Notes: a model not told the origin generated them from the sequence alone. A stretch of 64,000 nucleotides of DNA from Ceratotherium simum simum (GCF_000283155.1 NW_004454280.1:1731531-1795530); one strand, 5' to 3'. Positions 43,740 through 55,529 are shown, counted from the first letter of the stretch. Translations and numbers: made by a program.

Positions 43740-44900
43740 TTTCTAGGGATACAAAGAAAATTAAGATGAGATTCTATAAATAAAAATACGTCATACAATG
43801 TTTCAAGCACTATAATAGAAGTCCGCATATCTGGGCTTTCGGAGGTGAAATGCATTCTTCCACCTAGGGGACAGGAGAAAGTGTTATAGTTAGGAAAGGA
43901 TTCAAGGGAGAGGTAACCATCAGCTGACTCTTACAGGTAAGGAGGTGTTCTCTGGGTGGACCAGGAGGCAGTGATGGCTGGTAGAAGGATATGCTCAGCA
44001 GACGAAGAAGCAAAATAAAGGCTCAAGAGTACAAAACAGCAAGGCCTAGCTGGGGAATTGCAAACTGTTTGGCATGACTGCAGTTTAAGATATAATATTG
44101 AGAGAGAAGGAGGAGGCATCTATGGAATCTGCGGAGAGGCTTGGAACCATAGTGGGGGGATTGAGTCTCTCTTAAAAGTATCGGGAAACCACTAAAGGAT
44201 TCTAATTATAGCCACACCAGGATGATATCTGTGTTCTGTCCAATCAGTCCGGGAGGCCAGTTAAGAAGTAGGAACACAAGGCAGAAACGTCTTAACAACA
44301 GTGAAGGCAAGAGAAAGCTGAGGCCTGACGTGGGGCAAGGGTGGTGGAAATAGGACAGATGGAAGGGAGGCGAAGGCTGAAAATGAGGACGAGGGGAAAG
44401 AATGTACACTGGTTGCACCGACTTGGTCGCCTGGGTGCTGCCAATCACTTAGAACAAGGGGAGGAGTAGAGTTTTGGGAAGAAAATTGTGATATACTAGA
44501 CATGTTGGATTTAAAATACTTCTGGGATCTCAAGATGGTAATGTCAAGCAGAGAGTGACATACTGAGTCTGGACACCCAAGAGGTTGGTCAGAGTTAGAG
44601 ACGATGATTTGGGAGTCAGTGGCCTGTAGCGGTAGTTGAGACAACAGCAAGGACGAAATTCCTAGGAAGAGCATGTGCATTGATGAAAAGTATAAGAACG
44701 AAACCTTGGAGAGCCCAGTCGTTATGGGATGGGGACAGAGGAGAAGGTATCAGAAAACGGGACTAAGAAAAATGGTCAGAGAAGTGAAAGAACGTCCAAC
44801 AGAAAGTGGATTTCAGAAGCCACTGGGAAGACTGAGAAAGTTGTGCACTGGCCTGGTCTGGTCCCAGACCAATGAGAGATTTGCAGACAACTCTGAAGGA
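43740..44900 (-). mobile_element. CR1-clade LINE (L2/L3-like), long decayed copy
   Basis: The minus-strand order is followed: 'gggatacaaagaaaattaagatgagattctat', 'ggaaaccactaaaggattctaattatagccacaccaggatgatatctg', 'gaggccagttaagaagtaggaacac', 'gggaggcgaaggctgaaaatgaggacg', 'ggagagcccagtcgttatgggatggggacag' and 'gtcagagaagtgaaagaacg'. It is too diverged for a firm L2 versus L3 assignment. Confidence 0.6.
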
Positions 44901-46354
44901 TTTCACTCAGCTATAGAGTCAGGTCATTATGGGACAACAGCAGAGTCAGCCCTGCTGTGTGACAACAAATTTGGGAGCACAGAAGTCATAATGCTCCTTG
45001 GTCCTTGTCCTTCTAACTCAAGGAGAACTGACTGCTCTCGGTCTCTGAGATTTTCCTCTACTTCCTCTGGAAAGTGCTAGAGGAAAAGAAATAACAAAAT
45101 CTTGCCTTGGGTTGGGCAGAACACTAGAGTAATTAGTGCAGTAAGACGACTTAGAGTATGAGAGAAGCATGAATATCAATCTCTAGCTGTTGGTGCTAGA
45201 CAATAACTGGGTTTTGGGGGAGGAAATCCTGACCTTCAGTGTATGGGAAAAAGGGATTTGTAAATGGAAAAGCATTCAAATAGTGTTATTGCTCTTGTTG
45301 ATGCTGACTGAGCCAAGACAGTCTGTGCTACAGCAGAATCCAGGGCACCAAAGAAAGCCTAGACCTCTTTGTTTCTCAAGACCTCTTCCAATAATTAGAC
45401 TTCCTCCCCTCTTTAAAGTCCTCCTGGACCAAAACAAGGTATGAAATGATACACCAGTGCTAGAGACCGTAGTCCCAGAAGGGGTGAATAGTGCACAGGG
45501 ACTGAGGAGAGAGCAGACAGAGTGAAATGCAAGCAAAGTGTCTTACCTGTCTGAAATGAGCCTAACTGCTGAGCAAATCCAATACACCAGTCTGTCTTCA
45601 TACAACATCTTTCTTATTAATAATGTAAGCACGATGGTGGCTGCTATTGATCTTCGATACCTAAATATTCCTTCTCTATGAATAAAGAATGTAATAAGAT
45701 CTCAGAAATAAGCTAAAGACCACTGCCTGGGTCTAAATGACAGGGATAAATTACAGTACCCTGCATAAGACTGAAAAATATTAATGGATGGCAGTCCCAG
45801 TTTGCTCAAGAGCTGGCTTAGAGCAGCTCAGAATGGGAGCTGCTGGTGATCCAGCAGAGGAGATCACAACCCCAGCCCCTCCTGGCCTGCAAGACGGCAC
45901 CAGAGCCACCACTGTCAAAGGCCTTGCAATGATAAGTCACACTCCTTCGGTTTGATAGACTTTCATGCTTCCACTTTTACTGATGTGAGTGTGTGTGTGT
46001 TGGGGGGATATAGCTTTTCTACTTTCAGTGGGATTTAAGATGTTATATAAAATTAAGTATGATATAAAATGGGTAAATTAAATAGTAAAATATCAAAGGA
46101 CTGGTGAAATAGACGTTGCCAAGAACTTATGATTACTTATCCACTGTAGCTGGTAATAAATTTAGCTGTGTTTCATTGCATCTAAAAAAACAAAAAACAA
46201 AAACATATATATGTTCTACTGAAGGCTATTTCTCTATATTTTGGTCCAGGCCACAGAGTTGAGGTGCATTTCTTGGCTTTGCTGCTGGGAGAGGGGTGTT
46301 CAGGATATACACCACACGCAGTGGAGGGATGCGATGAATACAGTGAAGACACTG
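44901..46354. other. Unique sequence; short TG and A-rich tracts
   Basis: A short GTGTGTGTGT run lies at about 45,989-45,999 and an A-rich stretch at 46,182-46,212. No gene recognised. Confidence 0.45.
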
Positions 46355-46742
46355 TCAGTGCAGCTCTGACTGAAACCTTTCAGTGGCTGCTCTGCTTCCA
46401 CGGGTGAGGGCGCAAATTTAAAATGTTAAGTGGCCTTTTCCAATACAGCCTGTTTCCACGTTCCTTTCCTGCCCTCTAGTCCTCGCAAAGCAAAGCAGTT
46501 GTGTTAGCCTCCACTTGACCCGGGACCAGTGAGGTCCCTTGGAGTCGTCTTTTTTTTTTTTTCCGTCTCTGATCTAAAGTCTACAAGACATTCAGATTCC
46601 CAGATATTCTCTCTCTCTCTCGTTGCCTCACCCTCCCCTTTCAGAGAGTCACATCTGTTGGAGTCACACCTTTCCACTGCTCCTCCACTGGATCCTTCTC
46701 TGCCTCTCCTCAATAGGCTTCATGCCTTCACTCCAGGTCCTG
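46355..46742 (+). mobile_element. L2-like LINE fragment (weak)
   Basis: 'gactgaaacctttcagtggctgctctgcttccacgggtgagggcgcaaatttaaaatgttaagtggccttttccaatacagcctg' is reminiscent of the L2 'cctccaatggcttcccatc...' block. The remainder, with a T run at 46,549-46,562, is uncertain. Confidence 0.35.
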
Positions 46743-46747
46743 TCGTA

Positions 46748-46885
46748 GACAAAAGAAGCACTGACGCAGGAGTCAGGACCCTGTGTCTGTTAACGACCTT
46801 GGATAAGTCACTTCCCTGACCTCCTGGACATTAACATGAAGACTTTAGACTAGATGATCTCTAAGGCTCTTCCCAGGGCTCAGGA
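46748..46885 (+). mobile_element. MIR-related SINE
   Basis: 'aggagtcaggaccctgtgtctgttaacgaccttggataagtcacttccctgacctcctgg...gactagatgatctctaaggctcttcccaggg' follows a MIR-class core with the 'tagatgatctctaaggtcccttcc' 3' variant. Confidence 0.72.
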
Positions 46886-47125
46886 AAAAGCTCCCCACTT
46901 CATCATTTCCCTGAAATTACTCTTTCAAAGGTTGCAATTGTTTCCTCATTGCAAATCCAGTAACTCTGCTCAGTGACCAGCTTACAGCACCTTTGGGGCA
47001 ACATTAATTATTGGGTTAGTTTTCCTTCTTGAAATGCACTGCTTCCTTTCCTTTCAGGGCACTCAGTTCTCTTGTTTACTTAAGAATGCTCATCTGACAC
47101 TCTTCCCATATCCTTAGTTTTTTCT
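46886..47125 (+). mobile_element. CR1-clade LINE (L3-like) fragment
   Basis: 'ccttcttgaaatgcactgcttcctttcctttcagggcactcagttctcttgtttac' corresponds to the CR1 reverse-transcriptase region in sense ('...cttcttgaaacact..ttccttggcttccaggacacc'). Confidence 0.45.
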
Positions 47126-47149
47126 TCCACATCACCAAATATGAAAAAA

Positions 47150-47780
47150 CTCATAGAATGTCTACAGAATATTAAAACTAAGAACAAAATGAAAGAAAAA
47201 ATAGCGACCTAAGAATTCCATATCCCCAAGAGTTAGCGTTCATATGTGAGAGTCAGAATAAGCTATTGTTAGACACAATTGAGAAACTTAGCCAGTTTAT
47301 CTCTTACGAATTAAAATTACTCAGAAAATTGAGAAAATAATGAATAACAATGATGAAAATGAATGAAATGATTAAAAACAATGATAGCTGTTTAAAATAG
47401 AATTATCAATGATCAATAAAACTAAGCAAATATAGAATTATCTAATTAATTATAGTTGTAAAATGTAATACAATTGTCAAAAAGTATATTCTTATAAGAG
47501 ACGATACATAACATGAATAATAATTTTGTAAGGAAAAACATTAAGAGCAGTCAATTTCATCTAGAACAAAGTTATTGGATTTAGTTTCATTATTGATAAT
47601 TAGAAAAATTCAGTCAATTATTTTAAACATTGAAATTATATAGCCTAAATGTAATATGTATATCAACCAAATGATAGGAGGAAAAAAGAAAAGAAAAAAA
47701 TCAAAAGAAACTTTAATGAAGTAAACACAATAAAGCATAAAGCAAGACGACAGAAGATAGGTAAAATATATCGGTCTTCA
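47150..47780 (+). mobile_element. Old L1-like internal fragment (AT-rich)
   Basis: 'agcgacctaagaattccatatccccaagagttagcgttcatatgtgagagtcagaataagctattgttagac' resembles the L1 block '...ctagaattctatacccag...aaatatgaagg...'. The following 500 bases are AT-rich and decayed. Boundaries are uncertain. Confidence 0.4.
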
Positions 47781-49137
47781 AAATAAATATCAGCGATCAC
47801 AAATTCACATGTAAGGCATAAAACCATAAAACTATTAGAATAAAACATAGAAGACAATCTTCAAGACCCAGGACCAGGTGAAGAATTCTTAAATATTACA
47901 CCAAAAAAATGATCCATAAAAACATTGACAAATTAGACTTCTTCAAATTAAAAACTTTTGTTGCATCAAATGCCCTGTTAAGAGGATAAAAATACAAGCT
48001 ATAGACTGGGAGAAAATATTACCAAACCATTCATCTGAAAATGGACTTATATCTAGAATGTGTAAAGAACTCTCAAAACTCAACAGTGAAAAAACAACGG
48101 TTAAAAAAAAAACACTAAAGAAGAGATATGGATGGCAAATAAGCACATGAAAAGATGTTCAACATCATTAGCCACTAAAGAAATACAAATGAAAACTGCA
48201 ATAATATTATCACTATACACCCATTAGAATGGCTAATATTTTTTTTTCAAAGATAAGACCAAACGTTGAAAAGGGTATGGAAAAGGTAGATCTGCTGGGA
48301 ATTGCTGAAGGAAATGTAAAATGATGCAACCGCTCTGGAATATGGTTTGGTAGTTGTTTGTAAAGCCAAAACATGTGCTTACAATATGACCCAGCAACTG
48401 CTCCCTTGGGCATTTATCCCAGAGAAATGAAAACGCATACTCACAAAAACCTGCACATGAATGTGCACAGCAGATTTATTTGTAATAGCCCCAAACTGGA
48501 AACAACCCAATGTCCTTTGTGGGTGAATGGTTAGACAAACTCTGGTATGTCTATGCTATGGAATACTACTCAGCAATAAACAGAAACAAACGAATGATAC
48601 ACACAACTTGCATAGATTTTCAAAGTATTATGCTTAGTGAAAAAAGCCAACCTCAAAAGGTTACATAGTGTGATTCTAAATATAACATCCCCAAATGACA
48701 AAACTATAGAAATGGAGAACAGATCCATGGTTGCCAGGGGACCAGGACAGGGTTAGGAGTGTGGGTGTGACTATAATGGGGCTATATATGGGAGTTTCTT
48801 TGGGTAATGGAGCAGTTCTATATCCTGATTATGGTGGTGGTTCCACAAATCTACATATGGGATCAAATTGCATAGAAGTGTATACAAGCACACACATGCA
48901 AATAAGCACATGTAAAACACTGGGAAAATCTGTATGTGGTTTGTAGTCTAGTTAATAGTATTGTTAATAGTAATGCCAATTTCCCAGGTTTGTTTGCACC
49001 ACAGTTATAGAAGTTGACAATTATAGGAGTTGAAGCAAGCTGGGCGAAGAATTAAAGGGACTCTATCTACTACTTTTGCAACCTCCTATGAATCTATAAT
49101 CATTTCAGAATTTTAAAAAAGTTAAAAATAAATAAAT
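47781..49137 (+). mobile_element. L1 LINE, ORF2 C-terminus and 3' UTR (old)
   Basis: Sense L1 from 'cataaaaccataaaactattagaataaaacatagaagac' through 'gactgggagaaaatattacc', 'agcacatgaaaagatgttcaacatcattagccac', 'tctatgctatggaatactactcagcaataaacag', then the 3' UTR 'atatcctgattatggtggtggttccacaaatctacatatgg' and 'ctacttttgcaacctcctatgaatctataatcatttcag'. It is interrupted by many stops and indels. Confidence 0.9.
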
Positions 49138-49828
49138 GATATACATTTCCTTGCTTGTCAGCTCAGAGGGTCCAGAAGCAATGACATGCCAGCATCAATA
49201 GCACACCCAGTGCCCAGATCTTGGATTCCAATACCATTCTCTAGTAAAAGGAGCTGAGTTCCTTGAGAAATGGTTGATTTTAGGACTGGGGCAGGAAATA
49301 TACAAGATGAGGCTGGAGCATCTTTTTTTAAAGTAAGACTTAGAAATTTAATTATTCTTATAAGATTAAACATTGACTACAAAACTAATTAAATCCTTTT
49401 TAATAATTTAAATGATAATTGTATACTTATATGACTGACTCATGTAAACACTGCAACATATAAAATAATAAAACATAGACAAATGAGTAAATATATATTA
49501 AGATGCTTATACTACAGTTTTAAATAGTATCAGTACAATTGGTTTATTTTATTTCTTTTTGCTCTAAACTTGTTTTATGCTTTCTTAGAGCCATAGTCAT
49601 TCTTATTTTGACAAGCCAGTACTCTTATCAGACTGGAAATGAAATAGAATATTGTCACGATAAAATGGATGAACAGCTTTGGATTCCGGCCTCTTGGTCA
49701 GGGCGTTTCAAGGAGCTGCATCTTGTGAAATGATCCAACTGGAGCTGTTGCTCACCAGGCTAATTCCATTTTCGTTGACACAGAATTTTTAAGTCCACAC
49801 TTTTTATATAGGCGCCAAGTGAGTGAGG
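49138..49828. other. Unassigned AT-rich sequence
   Basis: No gene or clear repeat. Confidence 0.4.
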
Positions 49829-49829
49829 G

Positions 49830-50835
49830 GAAGAATTTCAGGAAAAGTCAGGGAGGCAAAACAATATGAAGGATTTCTAGAAAGTAAATGATGGGATCTG
49901 ACTTCTGTTTTAAGAGCATCTCATAGTGCCAGAAAGTAAGGAAATGCTAAACCACACACAAAGGAGACAACGATAGAAGTGCATCAAAGGGACACCTGAG
50001 CCAGCTGGAAGAGCTCCAACAGACAAAGCTGCAGAAATTACAGCAACGAAATAGATATAATGACACTGGATTTAACCCAGATTATAAAACAAACAACCAC
50101 GAGTCTGTGCTGATACAAAGAAGTGATAGAAGAAATAAATAAATGAGGGGGAATAGACAAATCACCTGTGCAGAGGAATTCCAAATAAGTTATGCAGATA
50201 GTTACCCTCAAGGAGGTGAAGCATACCTCCTCAGTCCTCAAGTGTGGGCTGCACATAGTGACTCCTTCCCAAGAGCACAGCCTGGAAAGGAGGTAAAAGA
50301 GTAGCTTTCCAGTGCAGAAACTGACAGACACGACCCCAGCCAGGTGATCAGGGTCTACATCAACGCCGATGAGCCATGTGGATGGTATGAACCCTTGACA
50401 CAATGTGATGAGAATGGCGTTTTACTTCTGTGGTCTTCCTCCCCAAAACCCTTAATCTAAGCTTAAGAAAAACATCAAAAAAATCCCAATTGAGGGACAC
50501 TCTACAGTATACCAGACCAGTACTGCTCAAAACCACCAATGCCACCAAAAACAAGAAAATTCTGAAAGCCGAGAAGAGACTATGGAGACGTGACAGGTGC
50601 ATGTAATGTGGTGTCCTGGATGAGACCTGGAACAGAAAAAGAGTCATTAGGTAAAACTAAGGAAATCTAAGAAAAATATGGACTTTAGTTAACAATCCTA
50701 TACCAATATTGGTTAATCAGTTGAGAAGATGTTAATACTAGGGTAACTGAATGCAGGGGACAAGAGTATCTGTTCTATCATCACAACGTTTTTGTAAGTC
50801 TAAAACTATTTTAAAATAAAAAAGATTATTTCTAA
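49830..50835 (+). mobile_element. L1 LINE 3' UTR (old L1M type)
   Basis: 'aaccacacacaaaggagacaacgatagaagtgcatcaaaggg', 'tcctcagtcctcaagtgtgggctgcacatagtgactccttccc', 'ccaattgagggacactctacagtataccagaccagtactgctcaaaacc', 'gtgacaggtgcatgtaatgtggtgtcctggatgagacctggaacag' and 'gtaagtctaaaactattttaaaataaaaaag' are the successive blocks of an old L1 3' UTR. Confidence 0.85.
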
Positions 50836-50859
50836 AGAAATGTGACAAGGTTAAATGTC

Positions 50860-51930
50860 CACAGTAAAATACAAGGATTCTTAGATTATGTTAAAACACC
50901 ACAAAGTACAAAACCACAGAGTCCAACTATATACAATTAATTAGATATAACTACAATGAAATTAAACATAAAATTTAAAAATAAAAGTATGTGTAATGAT
51001 ACATCAAGTAAATACAAGTGAGGGGAAATGACGTTATTAATAATAGACAAAGGAGAATTCAAGACAAAAAGCAGCTAAGAGGTTAATGAGGTCATTCTTC
51101 ATAATAAAGATATAAGGGTCATTAACATTTATGTTGTAAATATCATAGTACTGAAAATTTTAAAAACGACTTTGGAGTACAAGAATATTTACCTTACAAA
51201 AAAGGGAGAATTTAACTGAGCACTCTCAGTCCTTGAGAGATCCAACTGACTAGAATAAATGGGGGTGGAGATGATTGAACAATATAACAAGTAAGGTTAA
51301 TTTTATAAATGTGTATCAAAATGTGTAACTTAAGAGGATATGTTTTTCTTCAAGTAACCATGACACGTTTATAAAAAAAATGATCGTACCATAGGGTCAC
51401 AAAGAAAACTATGAGTTCCTAAAAGTAGACATTTTATAAGCATATTTTCCAATTGCCAAGTAAAAAAGATAAGCTTAAATCTCATTGCTTTTATTAAATA
51501 AGGAAGAATAAAAATAAAAAATTAAGAATATGAGAATTAAGAAATTAGAAAAAATAACAAAAATGAAAAACAACAAGAAATTGGAAACAATAATGATAGA
51601 ATAGGAATTAATGAATTAGAAAATGAAAAAGCAGTAGTAATTGGAAATAAAAATGCAAGAGCCATTTAAAACTATCTGATAAATACCTGGCAAGTATAAC
51701 AAGCAACAAGAAAAAGTGAGACTAAACACAAACACACTCAAGATAGAGCATGAAACCCTAAGAATATTTCTTGAAACTCAAAAAGATATAGTTTTCAAAT
51801 CTGTGTTATTTAGTTAGAAAATCTTATGGAAATGGATGACTTTCTAGTAAAATGCGCTGACCAAAATGAACTCAGAAAGAAAAGTCAACTTCATAGTCCA
51901 ATTACAACAAATGAATAAAATTTAAATCAC
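50860..51930 (+). mobile_element. Old L1-type LINE, endonuclease-side ORF2 fragment
   Basis: Sense-oriented decayed L1 blocks: 'aatagacaaaggagaattc', 'aataaagatataagggtcattaacatttatgttg', 'aaaacgactttggagtac', 'aaattagaaaaaataacaaaaatg' and 'gttagaaaatcttatggaaatggatgactttctagtaaaatgcgctgacc'. The last matches the region just before the reverse-transcriptase core. It follows directly after another L1 3' end. Confidence 0.55.
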
Positions 51931-53144
51931 TTTCAGAAATTATCTTACACTCTCATTATATATGGACCAAATTCTCTTTGGTTCTATTTCTTCTTATTTG
52001 TCTCATTCTCGGTCATCAGGGATGCAGTCAGGAGGGGCCCATTCTCCAGCAGCTGAAGCCCAGGCAATCTTCTGGAACTAACAGCTTTTTCAGCATTTCC
52101 AAAGCTGTATTATTCCACAAGAGAGTCTTGAATGTGCCCCATCTGCCCAAAGGTTTAGAGTCATTGTAACATAAAATTACAACTCCAGAGCATTTAAATA
52201 CACAAGTGGAGAGAGATCTTGAACTCTACCAGAGGCCAAAACCATGTTTTTATTCAATGGGTAAGTCTGATCCCCAATCTGGAATTTAGTATTCCTACGC
52301 TTCTAAGACTCTATCCTTGAGGCATGGAGTTGGGTGCATTATGCCAGAGTGGAGCCCAGAAGATACAGGCAGAGGGTACACAAATATGGAAAGCTAGAAA
52401 ACCGTTATGAGCAGAATATGAAGTCAATATTGGGTAAGAAGCAAAGCAAAACGAAAAGAAATAGTCCACAGCATCTTCATATAACTTTTTCCAAACACAT
52501 AATTGCACTCTATAATTTAATATCCAACCTTGAGCAATTTAGGACAGAGGCTAAAAGATATCTGAATTTAGCAAAAACGAATCTGATAAAAATAATTGAA
52601 CATAGAGGCTCAGACCAATGTAGCCAACAACAGGTAGATCCTAGAAATACTAGAAGGAATGGCAAGGAGAAAATGTTTTAGAGGGTAGAAGTTGCCTCTC
52701 AGGTACATACTGATAAAAATTTCCTATGATTCCATGGGGATAAAAAATTAAAAGTCTGTATCAGAACATCTCCAACATCAGAACACACAGAAATCTCCTG
52801 TGGAATATACGTATTTTGTTTATGTAATTCTATTAAATAAATAGGGGTAATGTAGACATAGTTCTTATTGCAGAGTATGGGTTTAATCATTTTCTAATCA
52901 TCTCTGTATTAACTTTTTAAGATCCAGGGCACAAAACAAAGCCCTACAGATACTGTTATTGATTATGATCTCGACCAGGTTTGTCCCCTCTGAGAATTGC
53001 AGTTGTAATGTAGACTCATTTCAGAACGGGACCTACATCAAGGTTAACCTGTCTGTCAAGGTTAACCACAAACTCAAATACAGTCTGACTTACTCTCCTC
53101 TGTATCAGAGACAATGCTATGTCCCTTTTATTTTCCTTTTCCTG
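51931..53144. other. Unassigned AT-rich sequence with one open frame
   Basis: A 115-codon ATG frame lies at 52,334-52,681 (+) in AT-rich DNA. It is basic and lysine/arginine-rich, and I see no recognised domain, promoter or splice context. I list it as sequence rather than a gene. Nothing else recognised. Confidence 0.4.
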
Positions 53145-53515
53145 AGCACACAGAAAGATTGCGTCTCTCAGCATCCCTTGTAGTTAGGTCAGGGCGCATG
53201 ACTAGTTCTCGCCAAGAGCTTCAGCATAAGTGACATGAGTCACTTCAGGGCCAAAGAATAAAAGAACAGTGTGAGTTTTCCATGTGCTCTCTTCACCACT
53301 CTGTTCATCATGGAAGCTCCATATCAAGATGGCAGAGCCATAGAACAGAAATGGCCTGGACCCCTGAGCCTTTGTTTGAAGAGGAGCATCCTGGAGAGAT
53401 GAAAGCATCTCCTTTGCATGAAGAAGAAATATTGTTTTTGCATTAAGCCAACAAGATGTCAGGGTTTGTTTGTTACTGCATCCTTACTCAGCCTATTTTG
53501 ACTAAGACATTTTCC
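53145..53515 (+). mobile_element. Old LTR-like interspersed repeat, family not assigned
   Basis: 'tcagcatcccttgtagttaggtcagggcgcatgactagttctcgccaagagcttcagcataagtgacatgagtcacttc...gaagctccatatcaagatggcagagccatag...ttgcattaagccaacaagatgtcagggtttgtttgttactgcatcc' has the layout of a mammalian LTR-type repeat. Strongly diverged. Confidence 0.5.
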
Positions 53516-53739
53516 TTCCAACCTGGGCATCGTAACAATATTATTCTTCATTAAAAATATACAGTTCTACATTTTAAAAAACTCATTGTTATTACTGAGA
53601 ATGTAGGAATTTTTATTACTGCACATTTATCTTTCTGTATGCCTTATACCACTGTCTAAACTGTTATCCTTAACACTAATTCCAATAAATTACAATTATT
53701 TGGGGGTCAGGTCCTTTTCAATGAATATATATCCTGTCA

Positions 53740-54148
53740 GAGCCTTAGTTGTTTTCTCTGCCTAAAATGTTCTTTCCTTGGATATATGCTTGGCTAACTT
53801 CCTTATCTTCTTTAACTCTTTGTTTAAATCTAATCTTCTCAATGAAGTCCACCCTGACAATGCTGGTTGATACTGCCAACTGCACCTCCACACACACACA
53901 CATACACACACACACACACACACTCCAAATTCCTCTTGTCCTACTCTATTATTTATTTTATTATATGGCAAATTTTACCATATTATATACCGTACAATTT
54001 ACTTATTTCTTGCAGTTATTGTCTGCATCGTATCAATCTCTGCACTCACTGTAAATTCCACGGAGAGTAAGGAATTTTGCCTGTTTTGTTCATTGCTAAA
54101 AAAGTGCCTTGCACTTAGTAGGAAAGCAATAAACATCTGTTGAATGAA
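53740..54148 (+). mobile_element. L2 LINE, 3' end, interrupted by a CA repeat
   Basis: Sense L2: 'cttccttatcttctttaactctttgtttaaatctaatcttctcaatgaagtccaccctgac', then a CA repeat, then 'ctgtaaattccacggagagtaaggaattttgcctgttttgttcattgct' and 'gtgccttgcacttagtaggaaagcaataaacatctgttgaatgaaa'. Confidence 0.88.
53889..53923. repeat. (CA)n microsatellite
   Basis: About 17 CA units with one CATA interruption at 53,901-53,904, inside the L2. Confidence 0.97.
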
Positions 54149-54149
54149 A

Positions 54150-54290
54150 AAATATTTATTTGGAGCAAGACATGGTGCCAGATGCTGTGAAGGGTACAAA
54201 GATACACAAGATGACACTTTGTACTTGGCCTTGATAAACTTAATATCTGGGAAGAGAAATCAATGAAGTATGGACATCACTACAACGTTA
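54150..54290 (-). mobile_element. L2-related LINE 3' fragment
   Basis: 'tatttatttggagcaagacatggtgccagatgctgtgaagggtacaaagatacacaagatgacac' matches the minus-strand LINE/MIR-type 3' end. It is tail to tail with the preceding plus-strand L2. Confidence 0.55.
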
Positions 54291-54740
54291 AGTGTGAAGT
54301 GTAGTGTTTGCAGGAGATAGGATTATTTCGAGCTTGGTCAAAGACTCTCTGTGTGTGTATGTGTGTGGTGAGTGTTTATACCCTATAAAGTTCTAAGAGT
54401 AGTTCCCTTCTAGATGCGTCCTACTCCCTTTCACCTTGTTAGATTTATAGATCCAGGCCGCAGTTTAATGTACGGGTTGTCCCATGACCCTCAAGTTTAA
54501 CAAAATAGGAATACTCAGAGTCAGTTAAAAATACATGTGGAATTAGCAGCTTTGTAAAACTCATGGTTGAGCCTACACTAAGGAGCTCCTTGGGGACACT
54601 GTTCATTACACTAAAACATGTCTGCTCCATGAAAATCTAGGGAGAAATGCACGGAAGGCTTAAGTATCTGGAATAGTTTAGAATCTGCTGAAAAATTGGT
54701 CTGTTTTTGTCATAAGGACAGTGTGAATTGCATAATCAAT
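54291..54740. other. Unique sequence
   Basis: A short GTGTGTGT stretch lies at 54,350-54,367. Nothing else recognised. Confidence 0.45.
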
Positions 54741-54756
54741 CAGGTTTTCCTTTTTA
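54741..54756. repeat. Left target-site duplication of ERE
   Basis: CAGGTTTTCCTTTTTA recurs exactly at 54,999-55,014. Confidence 0.93.
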
Positions 54757-54998
54757 TTTATTTTTTTGTGTGAGGAAGATCAGCCCTGAGCTAACACCTG
54801 CCAATCCTCCCCTTTTTGCTGAGGAAGACTGGCCCTGGGCTAACATCCGTGCCCATCTTCTTCCACTTTATATGGGACGCCGCCACAGCATGGCTTGACA
54901 AGCGGTGGGTCGTGCGTGCCGGGGATCCGAACGGGCGAACCCCGGGCCGCCACAGCGGAGGGCGCGCACTTAACCGCTTGCGCCACTGGGCCAGCCCC
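54757..54998 (-). mobile_element. ERE SINE, extended type
   Basis: Read from the right it starts GGGGGCTGGCCCAGTGGCGC, with CpG-rich tRNA-like sequence ('ggttaagtgcgcgccctccgctg', 'gttcggatccccgg') and 'ccatgctgtggcggcgtcccatataaag'. It includes the 'tgttagcccagggccagtcttcctcagcaaaaa' and 'gttagctcagggctgatcttcctcacac' modules and ends in an A-rich tail. It belongs to a different subfamily from the 25.1 kb copy. Perfect 16 bp target duplications flank it. Confidence 0.95.
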
Positions 54999-55014
54999 CA
55001 GGTTTTCCTTTTTA
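54999..55014. repeat. Right target-site duplication of ERE
   Basis: Exact copy of 54,741-54,756. Confidence 0.93.
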
Positions 55015-55259
55015 AATAGTCGGAAAGCTTGGAGCCAAGTCGGTGGTTCATCTGCTGCAAAGGCACCGTCCTGTATGGCTAGTATTTGAACAGTATTTTC
55101 CTCATTCCTCAGTCCACGGTACGTCTCTCCCCTTGTTTTGCTTTGTCTTTGTTGCCTTCTTTTTATGCTTGTTTATTTATTTATTTTATATCCCTATAAG
55201 CCACTTTAAATCCCTTTTGAAAGAAGTGAGGGAAAATACAAAGAAAGCAGTTGTTACAT
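55015..55259. other. Unique sequence
   Basis: Contains a TTTA run at 55,170-55,187. Nothing else recognised. Confidence 0.4.
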
Positions 55260-55425
55260 AGCTATTACGGCACATCCCTGTGCTGGCTCTATAGAAGGGA
55301 AGATAAAGAAAGAGAGGAGGCAGGTGAGCAGACAAACAAGGAAGAAAGAAAAAGAAATGGAAAGAAAATGAAAAGATGCTATAGCCCCTGCCCTCAAGGA
55401 ACTTGAGGAGCGATGGCCCTAGCTC
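55260..55425 (-). mobile_element. L2-like fragment with a GAAA expansion (weak)
   Basis: A purine-rich stretch (55,300-55,372) precedes 'gctatagcccctgccctcaaggaacttgagg', a typical minus-strand L2 3' block. Confidence 0.45.
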
Positions 55426-55529
55426 CATGAGCAGCTTCTTGCACGTTGATGGCTCTCCTCAGACTCTGTCAGCACTTCGACTCAATAACACCCAGTTTAG
55501 CACTTGATGAGACACTTCCTGGTGTAGTC

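Noticed and set aside
53889..53923. Short Thr/His-repeat peptides encoded across the CA repeat
   Set aside because: They are translations of a (CA)n microsatellite within an L2.
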